In this document: in pieces, positions 17,584 through 26,575 of the stretch
Position numbering within the stretch: the first letter of the stretch is position 1
Layout of the letters: every line of letters begins with the position of its first letter
DNA from: Gammaproteobacteria bacterium
GTDB taxonomy: Bacteria; Pseudomonadota; Gammaproteobacteria; Magnimaribacterales; Magnimaribacteraceae
Direction of reading: 5' to 3'
Assembly (NCBI GenBank): GCA_002730855.1
Contig: PCBA01000046.1
Coordinates: 1-62,784 of the forward strand
Length of the DNA: 62,784 nt
Position numbers and translations under genes: made by a program
The notes under the pieces: generated by a model
Seen by the model: only the letters and a program-made list of their open reading frames with translations
Databases searched by the model: none
What the model was told of the DNA's origin: nothing

Positions 17584-18108
17584 TTATTCCGCCACTAGAT
17601 GGTCCACTAAAAGATCTTTCTCTCTTTGAGCTCTATTAACAAGATATTGATTAGCAAATGTTCCTGTCAAAGCTACTGCAAGACCTGCCATTGCTGGTAT
17701 AGTGGATCTTGAAACACCGCCTGCCATTGCTTTAGCGTCGCCTCCTCCAGTCACAGCAAGCAAATGAAAGACTTCTATCATTCCAGTAATTGTTCCAAAT
17801 AAACCAAATAAAGGAGCTATTCCTACACACATCTTTATTAAGTCCAAGTTCTGATCAATTCTATTAGTATTCTCAGAAATAAGCATGTCTCTTATCGCTA
17901 CTGAATTCCAAGAGAGCTTATCTTGCCTGCCCTCCCATTGTGATACTGCTTGATTTATATGGCTTCCATGTGTAAAAAAATAAAACCAAAGCCTCTCAAA
18001 GATCAAGAACCACATTAAAAATGCTAAGAGCCCTATGAGATAGAGAGTGTCTCCACCTCTTTGCATAAATGCAAATAAGGCATCAGAAGCATCGTAGAAA
18101 AAAAACAT
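17584..18108 (-). CDS. exbB: ExbB-family (MotA/TolQ/ExbB) motor subunit
   Basis: The small ExbB of a TonB2-type system, 174 residues with three predicted helices. Its core is MCVGIAPLFGLFGTITGMIE, followed by the helix GVSRSTIPAMAGLAVALTG. It forms the proton-conducting pentamer with ExbD. It sits between the large ExbB-like TtpC gene (19-base gap) and exbD, which is the canonical order. Confidence 0.93.
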   Translation of the reverse strand: MFFFYDASDALFAFMQRGGDTLYLIGLLAFLMWFLIFERLWFYFFTHGSHINQAVSQWEGRQDKLSWNSVAIRDMLISENTNRIDQNLDLIKMCVGIAPLFGLFGTITGMIEVFHLLAVTGGGDAKAMAGGVSRSTIPAMAGLAVALTGTFANQYLVNRAQREKDLLVDHLVAE

Positions 18109-18127
18109 ATATTATTTCTTTTTCTTG

Positions 18128-19519
18128 TTAAGCCTTACTTTCAGAACGTTTAGCCGCCATACCAGTGCTCGACTCTTCTATGGTACCAAGTATACCCTTA
18201 GAAAAATTGTTAACTGTGGCATACATAAATGTTGTTGGTATAGCAACCATTAAGCCCAACCAAGTAGTTACAAGGGCGACTGAAATACCGCTTGCCATTG
18301 TTTTTGGATCTCCAGTTCCAAAGAGAGTAATCATTGTAAAGGTCTCTATCATACCGATGATTGTTCCAAATAGTCCCATTAAAGGAGCTACAACTGAAAC
18401 TATCTTCAATACCCAGTTTAGTCCTTCGATAGTTGGTCTCTCCTTCAAAATCTGCTCTGCCATCTTGAGCTCTAGAGTCTCTGTATCGGCCTTAGAATCA
18501 TCTTCTGCAATCTTTAAGATCCTACCTAAAGCATTATCTTCAGATAAAGTATCGGACTCAGCTTGAGCTCGAACTCCTGCCCTCATGCCCCACAGTTCAT
18601 AGAACCTCCAAAAGAATAAAAGTGTTGCGAGCACTCCTATTACCATAATTATGGTTCCTACAGGGCCCCCTAGATTCATTCTTTCTAGGGTGCTTGGCAT
18701 AGATATTAAGCTCGCCAGCAAAGATCCGCCTTGTGGTCCTGTTGGATCTACAGCAAATTGGATTGGGAATGAGTCTGCAGATAATATTTCTGATGTTGAA
18801 GAGGTATACCTTCCAGCAGGCTGTGAAGGCAATTCAGAATACATTCCTCTTGAAGGTGAATAGCTTAAATACTGGCCATCAGAAACTACATTAAAATTAC
18901 CAACTCTCACTACGTCTCTATTCTCAACATTGCCGTCTGTCGTTATTACTTCCGTATTAAACTTAACAACTTCTCCAGAAGCATTTATTTCTCTTTGAAG
19001 TTCATACCAAAGGGTTTCTAGCTCCTCTATGGAAGCAAGTTTAATCCCTTCGTTCATCTTAGAGCCTAATGTTGTCATGAAAGTTTCTCTGTCCTTACCG
19101 AACTGTGCAGCCGTAAGTGACTGTTCCATGATATTCCTAGCTTCCGTAGTATTTCCGGCTAGGTGACCGAATATCTCATTAAGAGAACCTAGTCTTTCTC
19201 TTAATTGCTCTTCAGCAACCACCAACAAGGCTTCATTAGCTTCAAATTTTTGCTCTAACCTAGCAGCCTCTCTTTCTAATCTTGCCCTCTCGTCCTTAGC
19301 ATCTTTAAGCAGTTTGGCTTGTTTGTTTTTCTCATTCCTAAAGCGCGCTTCTCTTTGTCTTTGCTCTCTGGTGTCTGCATATTGACCTTGTCTTACTACC
19401 TCAAGAAGTTCTTGCGGGTTAGAAGGAACGACAGCAGCCTCTTCTGATTCCTCAGAAACAACTAAATTTGAAGAAATGCCAAAGGCCAACAGCAATAATA
19501 ATAATCTTATATTTTTCAT
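18128..19519 (-). CDS. ttpC: TtpC-like large ExbB-family protein with periplasmic coiled coil
   Basis: A signal peptide (residues 1-22) leads into a charged, predicted coiled-coil segment (about 40-120, many K, E, R and A) and a periplasmic region. A membrane helix lies near residue 290 (GTIIMVIGVLATLLFFWRFYE), followed by a MotA/TolQ/ExbB domain. The motif VSVVAPLMGLFGTIIGMIET parallels ExbB. Length (463) and layout match TtpC, which Vibrio TonB2 systems need. The gene starts one base after DUF3450 ends, so the two are coupled. Confidence 0.88.
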   Translation of the reverse strand: MKNIRLLLLLLAFGISSNLVVSEESEEAAVVPSNPQELLEVVRQGQYADTREQRQREARFRNEKNKQAKLLKDAKDERARLEREAARLEQKFEANEALLVVAEEQLRERLGSLNEIFGHLAGNTTEARNIMEQSLTAAQFGKDRETFMTTLGSKMNEGIKLASIEELETLWYELQREINASGEVVKFNTEVITTDGNVENRDVVRVGNFNVVSDGQYLSYSPSRGMYSELPSQPAGRYTSSTSEILSADSFPIQFAVDPTGPQGGSLLASLISMPSTLERMNLGGPVGTIIMVIGVLATLLFFWRFYELWGMRAGVRAQAESDTLSEDNALGRILKIAEDDSKADTETLELKMAEQILKERPTIEGLNWVLKIVSVVAPLMGLFGTIIGMIETFTMITLFGTGDPKTMASGISVALVTTWLGLMVAIPTTFMYATVNNFSKGILGTIEESSTGMAAKRSESKA

Positions 19520-19520
19520 C

Positions 19521-20285
19521 TTAGTTTACCTCCGTCGCTGCAGGTAACGGCAATTCCATTAAATCCACAGTTGCTAATTTATTAGCTATTCTTAAACCTT
19601 TTCTAGTTGGGTTTCTATAACTGTTGTCTAATTCTTCCCATGATCTTGTAGTATTATTCCATGCATGAGTTTGAGCTTCATCAGCTGTTTGGAATACCAT
19701 TGCCAGCCTACCTACTCTTAAGATATTTCCCTCTCTAAGCTCACCATTAATCATAATACTGTCTTTGTAAGCATCAATCTTTCTCCCGTATTCAGCCTCT
19801 ACGTTAAAAGCTTCAAGAACCTGCCTTAAACCTTCTGCTGGAGACACAGTAGGATTGTCCAGAGCAGCTTTCGCAAAAGCCATTCTTTCTTTTCTTTCAG
19901 CTAAATGGAAAGGCAGATCTAGCTCAATAGATCTTTCCACGCCAGAAAGCATTCTTCTTGTAAAAGGAGGTATTTGCCTTTGCATGACCTGAGCTTCCTT
20001 CATGGTCTTATCAATTTCCTTAAGACGTTCTTCCTGTCTTTGGATTTGCTGTCTCATCTGAGCGTTATATACCCTTAAACCCTCTATCTGTTTACTGACG
20101 GTTTTATATTCACTCACGATCTGAGAGGTATCATCATCCATTTGATCTATCTTCATTTGGGATGTCTTTTCAGCTGCTTGCCTTTCTTCCCCTACATCTA
20201 AAAGAGGTTGGATTTGATCACCGTATACAAATGCAGTATTAAACAATACTGCGGAGAGGAAAATAATTTTACAAAGACGCTCCAT
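19521..20285 (-). CDS. DUF3450 periplasmic coiled-coil protein, first gene of the TonB2-type operon
   Basis: A 254-residue protein with a signal peptide ending near GDQIQ. A long predicted coiled coil (about residues 40-110) contains QQIQRQEERLKEIDKTMKEA, and the conserved family core follows: FTRRMLSGVERSIELDLPFH. DUF3450 proteins regularly precede ttpC in TonB2-type operons; their role is unknown but probably structural in the periplasm. A good ribosome site (AGGAGA, six bases before ATG) is present. The upstream DNA has a TTGACT -35-like hexamer (20341-20336) but no strong -10 at the right distance. Confidence 0.88.
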   Translation of the reverse strand: MERLCKIIFLSAVLFNTAFVYGDQIQPLLDVGEERQAAEKTSQMKIDQMDDDTSQIVSEYKTVSKQIEGLRVYNAQMRQQIQRQEERLKEIDKTMKEAQVMQRQIPPFTRRMLSGVERSIELDLPFHLAERKERMAFAKAALDNPTVSPAEGLRQVLEAFNVEAEYGRKIDAYKDSIMINGELREGNILRVGRLAMVFQTADEAQTHAWNNTTRSWEELDNSYRNPTRKGLRIANKLATVDLMELPLPAATEVN

Positions 20286-20456
20286 AGCGTATCTCCTATT
20301 TACTTATATAAATTCTCTAATTCAATTCGCAAATCAGTCAAAACATAAAGAATTTTTAACTCTAAATTCACTATCCCCATTGCGAAAGGTTAAACTATAG
20401 AGAGAAATAAGTATCAATGCAAATGCAAAATATAGTTAATTTAATAGGCCTTTCTT

Positions 20457-21242
20457 ATGTCAATCTTTGAATTTTTTGTTGCAATAATATTTCTTAATTA
20501 TATAAGTCTTATATTATTGATAATAATCAGTATTAGAGAGAAGAGTCCCAGGCTTTTCTTAAAATATTTCTTTGGTTCAGTTATAGTAATTACCTGGTCT
20601 GCCATGATAATTCAACAGACAGCTGAGGTTTCTTATATATCAAACAGACAAATATTATGTAATTTATTAATTTCTATTTGGGGCATAAAAGCAATTTATC
20701 TGAATAAATACCTAAAAATTGCTTTATTTTCAGGTTTTCTTGAAGAAGTAAAGGATAATATCCTAGATAAAAATTATTTAAACATTCTTTTTTCGGCTTT
20801 TAAATTGTCTCTCATACAAATTTTGTGCTTCAGTTCTATAATTTCACTAAATTTTATATCTGCTTCTTCTGGGCTTACTTTATTAGATGCATTTGCCCTA
20901 ATAGTTTGTGTCCTGGGTTTAACTATAGAGCTTAAATCACTCTCTTCGCTTCAATCTCATCTAAAAAAGGCTTTTCCTGCTAAAGCGTCTCTACTCAAAG
21001 AGGGATTATGGAAGTTTTCAAGACACCCACATTATTTAGGGCAATTATTATTCTTCTTGGGTCTTTTCTTCTTTGGCCTAGGAACTGTTAACGGCTTAGC
21101 GGGGCTAGTTGCTTTAATTGCAGTTTGCTATCTTTTTCATGTGATAATTATTCCTGAAAATGAGAAAAAAATGAGTAATAAATTTGATAACTACCACCAA
21201 TATACCCAAAGTACATATAGAACTTTTACAAAAAGGATATGA
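20457..21242 (+). CDS. DUF1295 / isoprenylcysteine-methyltransferase-like membrane protein
   Basis: A 261-residue polytopic membrane protein with about seven hydrophobic segments. The C-terminal signature SLLKEGLWKFSRHPHYLGQ, with a following ENEKKMSNKFDNYHQY, is shared by DUF1295/steroid-reductase-like and ICMT-type enzymes. Those enzymes use this region for cofactor binding. The substrate is unknown; a lipid modification role would fit its overlap (ATGA) with psd. It begins a plus-strand run that continues to metX. Confidence 0.72.
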   Translation: MSIFEFFVAIIFLNYISLILLIIISIREKSPRLFLKYFFGSVIVITWSAMIIQQTAEVSYISNRQILCNLLISIWGIKAIYLNKYLKIALFSGFLEEVKDNILDKNYLNILFSAFKLSLIQILCFSSIISLNFISASSGLTLLDAFALIVCVLGLTIELKSLSSLQSHLKKAFPAKASLLKEGLWKFSRHPHYLGQLLFFLGLFFFGLGTVNGLAGLVALIAVCYLFHVIIIPENEKKMSNKFDNYHQYTQSTYRTFTKRI

Positions 21243-22081
21243 TGTTGAAGGGAATTCTGCACTTATTTCTTACTAAAATTATTGGTCGATTGGCTAATTC
21301 TAAAATTTGGATCATTAAGAGCTTCCTCATCAAAGCTTTTATTTATCTTTATAAACCAAACTTAGAAGAATCTCTTTTTTCAGATAACGTTTCTTTCCCA
21401 ACTTATAACTCTTTCTTTACAAGAACTTTAAAAAAAGAGGTGAGACCGATAGAAAAATCCATTTCTTCTATAATTTCACCCGTAGATGGAGAAATAATTG
21501 ATTTTGGCCACTTGACAGAAGGGAACCTCATTCAGGCAAAAAAATACAATTACCCATTACATGAATTGATTGGAGATTATTCTAAGAAACTAAACTACTC
21601 AAATTCCTATTTCATAACAATTTATCTAGCACCAACTGACTATCACCGGATTCATTGCCCTTACGAAGGAAAAATAATTTCTACTCAGCATCTAGGTAAA
21701 AACCTATTTAGTGTGAATCAAAGGTCTCAAGAGAAAATTCCTAACCTGTATATTAAAAATGAGAGAGCTGTAATGAAGATAGAAAACAATTATTTATCCT
21801 ACTTCCTTATATCTGTGGGGGCTTCCATAGTTGGGAGTGTTGTGCCGTTTTGGTTTCAAGAAGCACATAACTCTAGAAAAAAACTGATACACGAATGGAA
21901 CAAAGGGCCAAAAGATAACCAAAAGGCCATTTTAAAAGGTCAAGAAATTGCTCATTTTAAAATGGGCTCTACAGTTATCTTGTTATTTGAGGATGCATCT
22001 AGATTAGATTTAAATTCCTTGACCGATAATAAGTCTGTAAAATTTGGTAGTAAATTAATCGAATTAAGGAATTTAAATTAG
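21239..22081 (+). CDS. psd: Phosphatidylserine decarboxylase proenzyme
   Basis: Makes phosphatidylethanolamine from phosphatidylserine at the inner membrane. This 280-residue proenzyme has SPVDGEI (catalytic Asp), the His cluster TDYHRIHCPYEG and the self-cleavage site FKMGSTVILLFE. Cleavage between Gly and Ser there creates the pyruvoyl group. MGST replaces the commoner LGST. Its start overlaps the preceding gene; two adjacent ATGs (21239, 21242) are equally possible. Confidence 0.94.
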   Translation: MMLKGILHLFLTKIIGRLANSKIWIIKSFLIKAFIYLYKPNLEESLFSDNVSFPTYNSFFTRTLKKEVRPIEKSISSIISPVDGEIIDFGHLTEGNLIQAKKYNYPLHELIGDYSKKLNYSNSYFITIYLAPTDYHRIHCPYEGKIISTQHLGKNLFSVNQRSQEKIPNLYIKNERAVMKIENNYLSYFLISVGASIVGSVVPFWFQEAHNSRKKLIHEWNKGPKDNQKAILKGQEIAHFKMGSTVILLFEDASRLDLNSLTDNKSVKFGSKLIELRNLN

Positions 22082-22089
22082 GAAGACCT

Positions 22090-22653
22090 TTGGTAACTTA
22101 TTCAACTAGCGATTTTAAAGTAGGACTTAAGATTATTATCGACAAAGATCCCTGTGTGATTATAGAAGAAGAATTTAATAAGCCCGGTAAGGGCCAGGCT
22201 TTCAATAAGATAAAGTATAGAAATTATTTGACGGGAAGGGTTGGCGAAAAAACATGTAAGGTAGGCGAGTCTCTGGAAGCAGCCGATGTTGAAGAATTAG
22301 AAATGCAATTTCTCTACTCCGACGGAAGTGCTTGGTTTTTTATGCACCCAGTTACTTATGATCAAATACCTGTTTCAACACAGATTGTTGGTGAATTAGA
22401 TCAATGGGTAACAGAGGAAGATATCTGTAAAGTTCTGCTGTGGAATGAAAAGCCTATTTTGGTTATACCCCCTAATTTTGTAGATCTAATTGTCCTGAAT
22501 ACCGATCCTGGGGTTAAAGGAGATACAGCTACCGGAGGAAGTAAACCTGCGACTCTATCCACTGGGGCAATTATTAAAGTCCCTCTCTTCGTATCTGAAG
22601 GAGAGACTGTAACTGTAGATACCAGGAATGGTGAATATCAAGGCAGAAAATGA
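22090..22653 (+). CDS. efp: Translation elongation factor P
   Basis: Relieves ribosome stalling at polyproline stretches. The 187-residue length matches E. coli (188). The N-terminal loop NKPGKGQAF keeps the lysine at residue 34 that is beta-lysylated by EpmA in many gammaproteobacteria. The end VDTRNGEYQGRK is typical. The start must be the TTG at 22090, supported by GGAAG upstream. Clear clients in the window include the TauE-like protein (PPPP), TonB (PPP) and the quinone oxidoreductase (PPPP). Confidence 0.96.
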   Translation: MVTYSTSDFKVGLKIIIDKDPCVIIEEEFNKPGKGQAFNKIKYRNYLTGRVGEKTCKVGESLEAADVEELEMQFLYSDGSAWFFMHPVTYDQIPVSTQIVGELDQWVTEEDICKVLLWNEKPILVIPPNFVDLIVLNTDPGVKGDTATGGSKPATLSTGAIIKVPLFVSEGETVTVDTRNGEYQGRK

Positions 22654-24415
22654 GATTCCTGAAATGCAGCAACAAATAATTGAAAAACTAAAAAAAATCT
22701 TGACCGACCTCTATTCAGAATCGGGTACTGACTTAAATGAAAAAGAAATAAGATTACAAGAAAATAAAAATAAAGAGCATGGGGACTATGCAAGCAATAT
22801 AGCTATGGTTATTGCAAAAGATCTCTCTGAAGACCCAAAAATTGTAGCCAAAAGAATCTCTAACAATTTTCCAATAGACGATCAAATAATAAAAGTAGAG
22901 GTTGCTGGACCTGGATTTATCAATTTCTTCATTGCCGCGAGCACTCATGGAGAGGTTCTTAACCTGATAGATTCCAAAAAGGCAAGCTATGGTAGAAGCG
23001 ATGATAGTATGGGGAAAGTTCTAATTGAATATGTTTCTAGTAACCCTACTGGACCTCTTCATGTCGGTCATGGCAGAGGTGCGGTCTTTGGATCAGTTCT
23101 AGCTAAACTTCTAACTGTGGTAGGTTATGAAGTTGATGAAGAATATTATGTAAATGATTATGGAAGGCAAATGAATATACTTGCCGTTAGTGTTTGGGTT
23201 AGATACCTTCAAATTTCACATAAGGACCTTGCAATGACTCCTAAGGGGTATCAAGGGGATTATGTTAAATCAATAGCGAAAGATCTAAAAAAAGAAGAAA
23301 AAGAAAAATATTTACTAAATGAAAATAACCATAAAAAGATAATAAAGATTCTTTCAAAGCAAGAAGAAGAAAGTGATATAGATCTTTTAATAAGTTTCAT
23401 GCGAGAAGTCCTTAACAAAGGTTCTTTAGAAATTAGATCCTTTTCTTTAGACAAAATGCTTAAAATTATTAAATCTGATTTAAAAAGCTTTGGAGTCGAA
23501 CACAATCTCTGGTTCTTTGAGTCTTCTTTGCACAAAGAACAAAAAACAAAAAAAAGTGATACAGATGAGGCTATAAGCCTACTTCAATCAGAAGGCTTCG
23601 TTTATGAAGAGGAAGGGGCGATGTGGTTCAAATCATCTGACTTTAGAGATGATAAAGACCGTGTCTTAAAAAGAAGCAATGGTGAACATACTTATTTTTC
23701 TTCAGATGTTGCTTATCATTATGACAAGTACAAAAGGTCTTACGATAGAATTATCAATGTCTGGGGTTCAGATCATCACGGGTATCTGCCTAGAGTAAAC
23801 GCAGCAATGAAAGCTATAGGGATGGATGTAAACAAACTGGAAGTTGTTTTTATACAGTTTGTTAACTTATTAAGAAATGGAGAAAAAATACCCATGTCTA
23901 CAAGAAGTGGTGAATTTATAACTTTAAAAGAGCTTGTTGATGAAGTAACTGCGGAAGCAGCTAGATTTTTTTATATAAACAGAAAGTCTGATCAGCATTT
24001 AGATTTTGATCTTAGTCTTGCTAAGGAACAGTCCAAAGACAACCCCCTTTATTACGTCCAGTATGCTCATGCCAGAATATGCAGTGTGTTTAAAAAGCAT
24101 GAATCTGTATCGAAAGATATTCCTACAAATCCAGATACATCCTTGCTTACTTCTGAGAAAGAGATAGAGATACAAAAACTATTAGCAACCTACCCTGCTG
24201 TCCTCGAAAGAGCTGCGAAATTAAGTGAGCCTCATTTAATTTGCTACTACCTCAAAGATTTAGCTACTCTTTTTCATAGTTATTACAACAATGAAAAATT
24301 TTTAATTGAAGACGAAAAACTTATGTCAGCGAGAATATTCCTTCTAAAAGGAATCAAGCAGGTGATCTTTAATGGATTAGAAATACTAGGAATTAATTCT
24401 CCAGAGCAAATGTAA
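22628..24415 (+). CDS. argS: Arginyl-tRNA synthetase
   Basis: Class I synthetase of up to 595 residues charging tRNA-Arg. The HIGH-type motif is PLHVGHGRGAVFG; the KMSKS-type loop is KIPMSTRSGEFITL; VNDYGRQMN and the C-terminal DALR-type anticodon domain (YYVQYAHARICSVF) are present. The start is uncertain. ATG 22628 and GTG 22631 (giving MNIK, like E. coli MNIQ) lie inside efp, and ATG 22664 lies just after its stop. None has a strong ribosome site. Confidence 0.94.
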   Translation: MVNIKAENEIPEMQQQIIEKLKKILTDLYSESGTDLNEKEIRLQENKNKEHGDYASNIAMVIAKDLSEDPKIVAKRISNNFPIDDQIIKVEVAGPGFINFFIAASTHGEVLNLIDSKKASYGRSDDSMGKVLIEYVSSNPTGPLHVGHGRGAVFGSVLAKLLTVVGYEVDEEYYVNDYGRQMNILAVSVWVRYLQISHKDLAMTPKGYQGDYVKSIAKDLKKEEKEKYLLNENNHKKIIKILSKQEEESDIDLLISFMREVLNKGSLEIRSFSLDKMLKIIKSDLKSFGVEHNLWFFESSLHKEQKTKKSDTDEAISLLQSEGFVYEEEGAMWFKSSDFRDDKDRVLKRSNGEHTYFSSDVAYHYDKYKRSYDRIINVWGSDHHGYLPRVNAAMKAIGMDVNKLEVVFIQFVNLLRNGEKIPMSTRSGEFITLKELVDEVTAEAARFFYINRKSDQHLDFDLSLAKEQSKDNPLYYVQYAHARICSVFKKHESVSKDIPTNPDTSLLTSEKEIEIQKLLATYPAVLERAAKLSEPHLICYYLKDLATLFHSYYNNEKFLIEDEKLMSARIFLLKGIKQVIFNGLEILGINSPEQM

Positions 24416-24421
24416 AAAACA

Positions 24422-25096
24422 GTGCTCCATAATAATATTCACCAAGTAATAAAAGAAATAAACGAAGCCTGCTTTGAAATTGGCCGTAATCCAAGTGAAA
24501 TTACTTTAATGGGTGCTAGTAAATCTCAATCCATAAGAAACATAGAAGATGCCTATAATAATGGCGTAGCTCATTTCGGAGAAAACTACTTACAAGAAGC
24601 AGAAAAAAAAATTAATGCCATAGATAAGGATATTGTTTGGCATTTTATAGGTGCCATACAGTCTAGAAAGACAAAAAAAATTGCTCAGCTTTTTGATTGG
24701 GTGCATACAGTAGATAGCCTTAAAGTAGCTCAAAGGCTAGATAATGAGAGACCGACATCAAAAGGAAAATTAAATATTTGCATCCAAGTTAATATAGACA
24801 AAGAAGCAAGTAAATCTGGCGTAAATGAGAATGAGTTATCATTCTTATTAGAAGAACTTGTTAAGCTTGAAAAAATACAAGTAAGAGGTTTAATGATAAT
24901 TCCTAAACCCAGAAGTTCTAAAGAAGAACAAATTGCTGTCTTTAATAGACTAAGAAATATATTAGAATCACATAAAAATAATTTTTCTGATCTTGATACG
25001 CTTTCAATGGGTATGTCTTCTGATTATTTATCTGCTATAAAAGAAGGCGCTACAATACTTAGAATAGGAACAGGGATATTTGGTGAGAGAGCATGA
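24422..25096 (+). CDS. yggS: YggS-family PLP homeostasis protein
   Basis: This 224-residue fold-type III PLP protein has the cofactor lysine in LMGASKSQS (residue 34), then GENYLQEAEKK, WHFIGAIQSRK, QVNIDKEASKSGV and the phosphate-binding end LSMGMSSDYLSAI followed by RIGTGIFGER. Family members keep free PLP in balance and have no known catalytic reaction. The start is GTG at 24422. It overlaps proC by four bases, the usual neighbour. Confidence 0.93.
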   Translation: MLHNNIHQVIKEINEACFEIGRNPSEITLMGASKSQSIRNIEDAYNNGVAHFGENYLQEAEKKINAIDKDIVWHFIGAIQSRKTKKIAQLFDWVHTVDSLKVAQRLDNERPTSKGKLNICIQVNIDKEASKSGVNENELSFLLEELVKLEKIQVRGLMIIPKPRSSKEEQIAVFNRLRNILESHKNNFSDLDTLSMGMSSDYLSAIKEGATILRIGTGIFGERA

Positions 25097-25911
25097 TTGA
25101 TGAAATAGAAAAAATAGGTTTTATTGGTGCAGGCAATATGGCGTCTGCCCTCATATCGGGCTTAATCAATAATGGGATCCCTCCAGCGGGTATTATGGCC
25201 AGCTCTCCTGAAGAGGATCACCTAAAGAATTTAACTGATAATTATGGAATTAAAACAACGAATAAAAATAAAGAAATAATTAATGAAAGTGAAATAATAA
25301 TTCTTGCAGTCAAACCCAATATTCTTGAGTCTGTACTAACGGAAGTCAATTCACTTATTTCCTTTAACAAGCACCTAATAATATCTATTGCTGCAGGATG
25401 TAAGATTACAGATATAGAATCAAAATTTTCCTCTAAGCAGAGAATCATAAGGGCTATGCCCAATACTCCTGCCAGCATAAAGGAAGGAATTACTGCAATT
25501 ACTTTAAATAAACAGGCAACTCAGAAGGATAAGCAAAACGCAGAAAAGCTATTTAGCTGTGTTGGAGAAGTACTCTCTATAAATGAAAAAGATATGGACG
25601 CTTACACCGCCCTTATTGGATCTGGACCAGCATATGTATTTTATTTTATTGAATCTTTGTTGGAATCTTGCAACCAAATAGATTTAGATGAAACCACTAA
25701 GAAAAATATGATTACTTCCATGATTTCTGGATCTGCTAACTTAGCAAGGAAAAGTGAAGACACTCCAGAGACTCTTAGAAAGAAAGTAACTTCGCCCGGC
25801 GGAGTAACCCAAAGGGCAATAGAGGAATTTGAAACCCAAGAAATGAAGAAGATAATTGTAAAGGCTATAAAAGAAGCAACTGTTAAATCCAAAGAATTAG
25901 GAGAAAATTGA
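25093..25911 (+). CDS. proC: Pyrroline-5-carboxylate reductase
   Basis: Last step of proline synthesis, using NAD(P)H. The 272-residue protein has the Rossmann motif IGFIGAGNMASALISGL, RAMPNTPASIKEGITA, the substrate region GSGPAYVFYFIESL and the C-terminal signature VTSPGGVTQRAIEEFE. It follows yggS with a four-base overlap and is one base before yggT. Confidence 0.95.
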   Translation: MIDEIEKIGFIGAGNMASALISGLINNGIPPAGIMASSPEEDHLKNLTDNYGIKTTNKNKEIINESEIIILAVKPNILESVLTEVNSLISFNKHLIISIAAGCKITDIESKFSSKQRIIRAMPNTPASIKEGITAITLNKQATQKDKQNAEKLFSCVGEVLSINEKDMDAYTALIGSGPAYVFYFIESLLESCNQIDLDETTKKNMITSMISGSANLARKSEDTPETLRKKVTSPGGVTQRAIEEFETQEMKKIIVKAIKEATVKSKELGEN

Positions 25912-25912
25912 T

Positions 25913-26488
25913 ATGTCAGAAGCTACTTTTTATTTGTTTAAAGCTTTGATGGACATATTTACCATAGGAGTGGTTTTTAACTTCTTTTTTAGACTTCTTA
26001 AAGTCGACTACTATAACCCTCTTGTTCAAGGAATCATTAAAGCTGTAGACTTTCCCAGTCAAATATTGAGATCTTTTATAAAGCCAATTTATAGCCTTGA
26101 TTTATCTGTTTTATTAGTTGCTGTGTTAATACAATCTGGAGCCTTTTATTTAGCTTCGATGGCGGGATCAATAGAATATGAACCTATCAAGATATTGATA
26201 TGGTCTGTCTATTCTGTAGTTCTCTTAATGCTAAAAATGGCTTGGTGGATTATGCTCGGAGGAATAATCTTTAGTTGGTTAGCAAATAGCAATAATCACC
26301 CGGCAATTGTCCTTATTCGTCAAATGTCAGATCAATTTTTTAAACCTTTTAGGGTGTTTTTGCCCCCTATGGGAGGACTAGATTTCTCGCCTATATTTGC
26401 TTTCATAGCGCTAAATTTTTTCCAGGTTGCTTTTATTCAGTTTGCAATAGATTCTGGGTTGCCTGTCTGGCTTTCGGTTGGCTTCTAA
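25913..26488 (+). CDS. yggT: YggT-family membrane protein
   Basis: A 191-residue protein with two repeats of the YggT unit, each with paired membrane helices. They are recognisable by the FNFFFRLLKVDYYNPLVQGI and FSWLANSNNHPAIVLIRQMS segments, followed by PFRVFLPPMGGLDFSPIFAF. YggT proteins are implicated in osmotic tolerance and cell-envelope or chromosome organisation, but no reaction is known. The metX promoter -35 element lies within its last codons. Confidence 0.9.
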   Translation: MSEATFYLFKALMDIFTIGVVFNFFFRLLKVDYYNPLVQGIIKAVDFPSQILRSFIKPIYSLDLSVLLVAVLIQSGAFYLASMAGSIEYEPIKILIWSVYSVVLLMLKMAWWIMLGGIIFSWLANSNNHPAIVLIRQMSDQFFKPFRVFLPPMGGLDFSPIFAFIALNFFQVAFIQFAIDSGLPVWLSVGF

Positions 26489-26506
26489 ATAAACTTTCAA
26501 TATAAT
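26478..26506 (+). promoter_or_regulatory. Sigma-70 promoter of metX-metW-rdgB
   Basis: TTGGCT (26478-26483) and TATAAT (26501-26506) are separated by exactly 17 bases, a canonical sigma-70 layout. Predicted transcription start is about 26513, two bases before the first riboswitch helix. The -35 lies inside the end of yggT. Confidence 0.75.
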
Positions 26507-26512
26507 TGTTCT

Positions 26513-26568
26513 TTCGCCGATTTGAGATAGCTTGCGGGCGTTTAATTGAAATACAGCTAATGCATTAG
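26513..26568 (+). ncRNA. SAM-II-like riboswitch aptamer upstream of metX
   Basis: The leader carries the SAM-II sequence hallmarks in order. P1 is CGCC (26515-26518) paired with GGCG (26537-26540). Its loop has GATTTGA (26519-26525) and CTTGC (26531-26535), followed by a spacer and AGCTAAT (26555-26561). A pseudoknot is possible by GC (26534-26535) with GC (26556-26557), or by TAGCT (26528-26532) with AGCTA (26555-26559). The SAM-II consensus as recalled ends GCUAAA; the last base here is U, so it may be a variant. SAM-II elements are best known upstream of metA/metX. Position right after the promoter and before metX supports the call. Confidence 0.72.
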
Positions 26569-26575
26569 ATTAAAC
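26540..26575 (+). promoter_or_regulatory. Candidate antiterminator hairpin in the metX leader
   Basis: GTTTAAT (26540-26546) is the exact complement of ATTAAAC (26569-26575), and the enclosed CTAATGCATTAG (26557-26568) is a perfect 12-base palindrome. The 3' arm shares bases 26572-26575 with the terminator stem and the 5' arm overlaps the aptamer, so the structures are mutually exclusive. The regulatory role is inferred. Confidence 0.55.

Noticed and set aside
18165..18863. Long plus-strand open frames opposite the ttpC gene
   Set aside because: They are antisense shadows of a well-conserved MotA/TolQ/ExbB-family gene; their translations have no family character.
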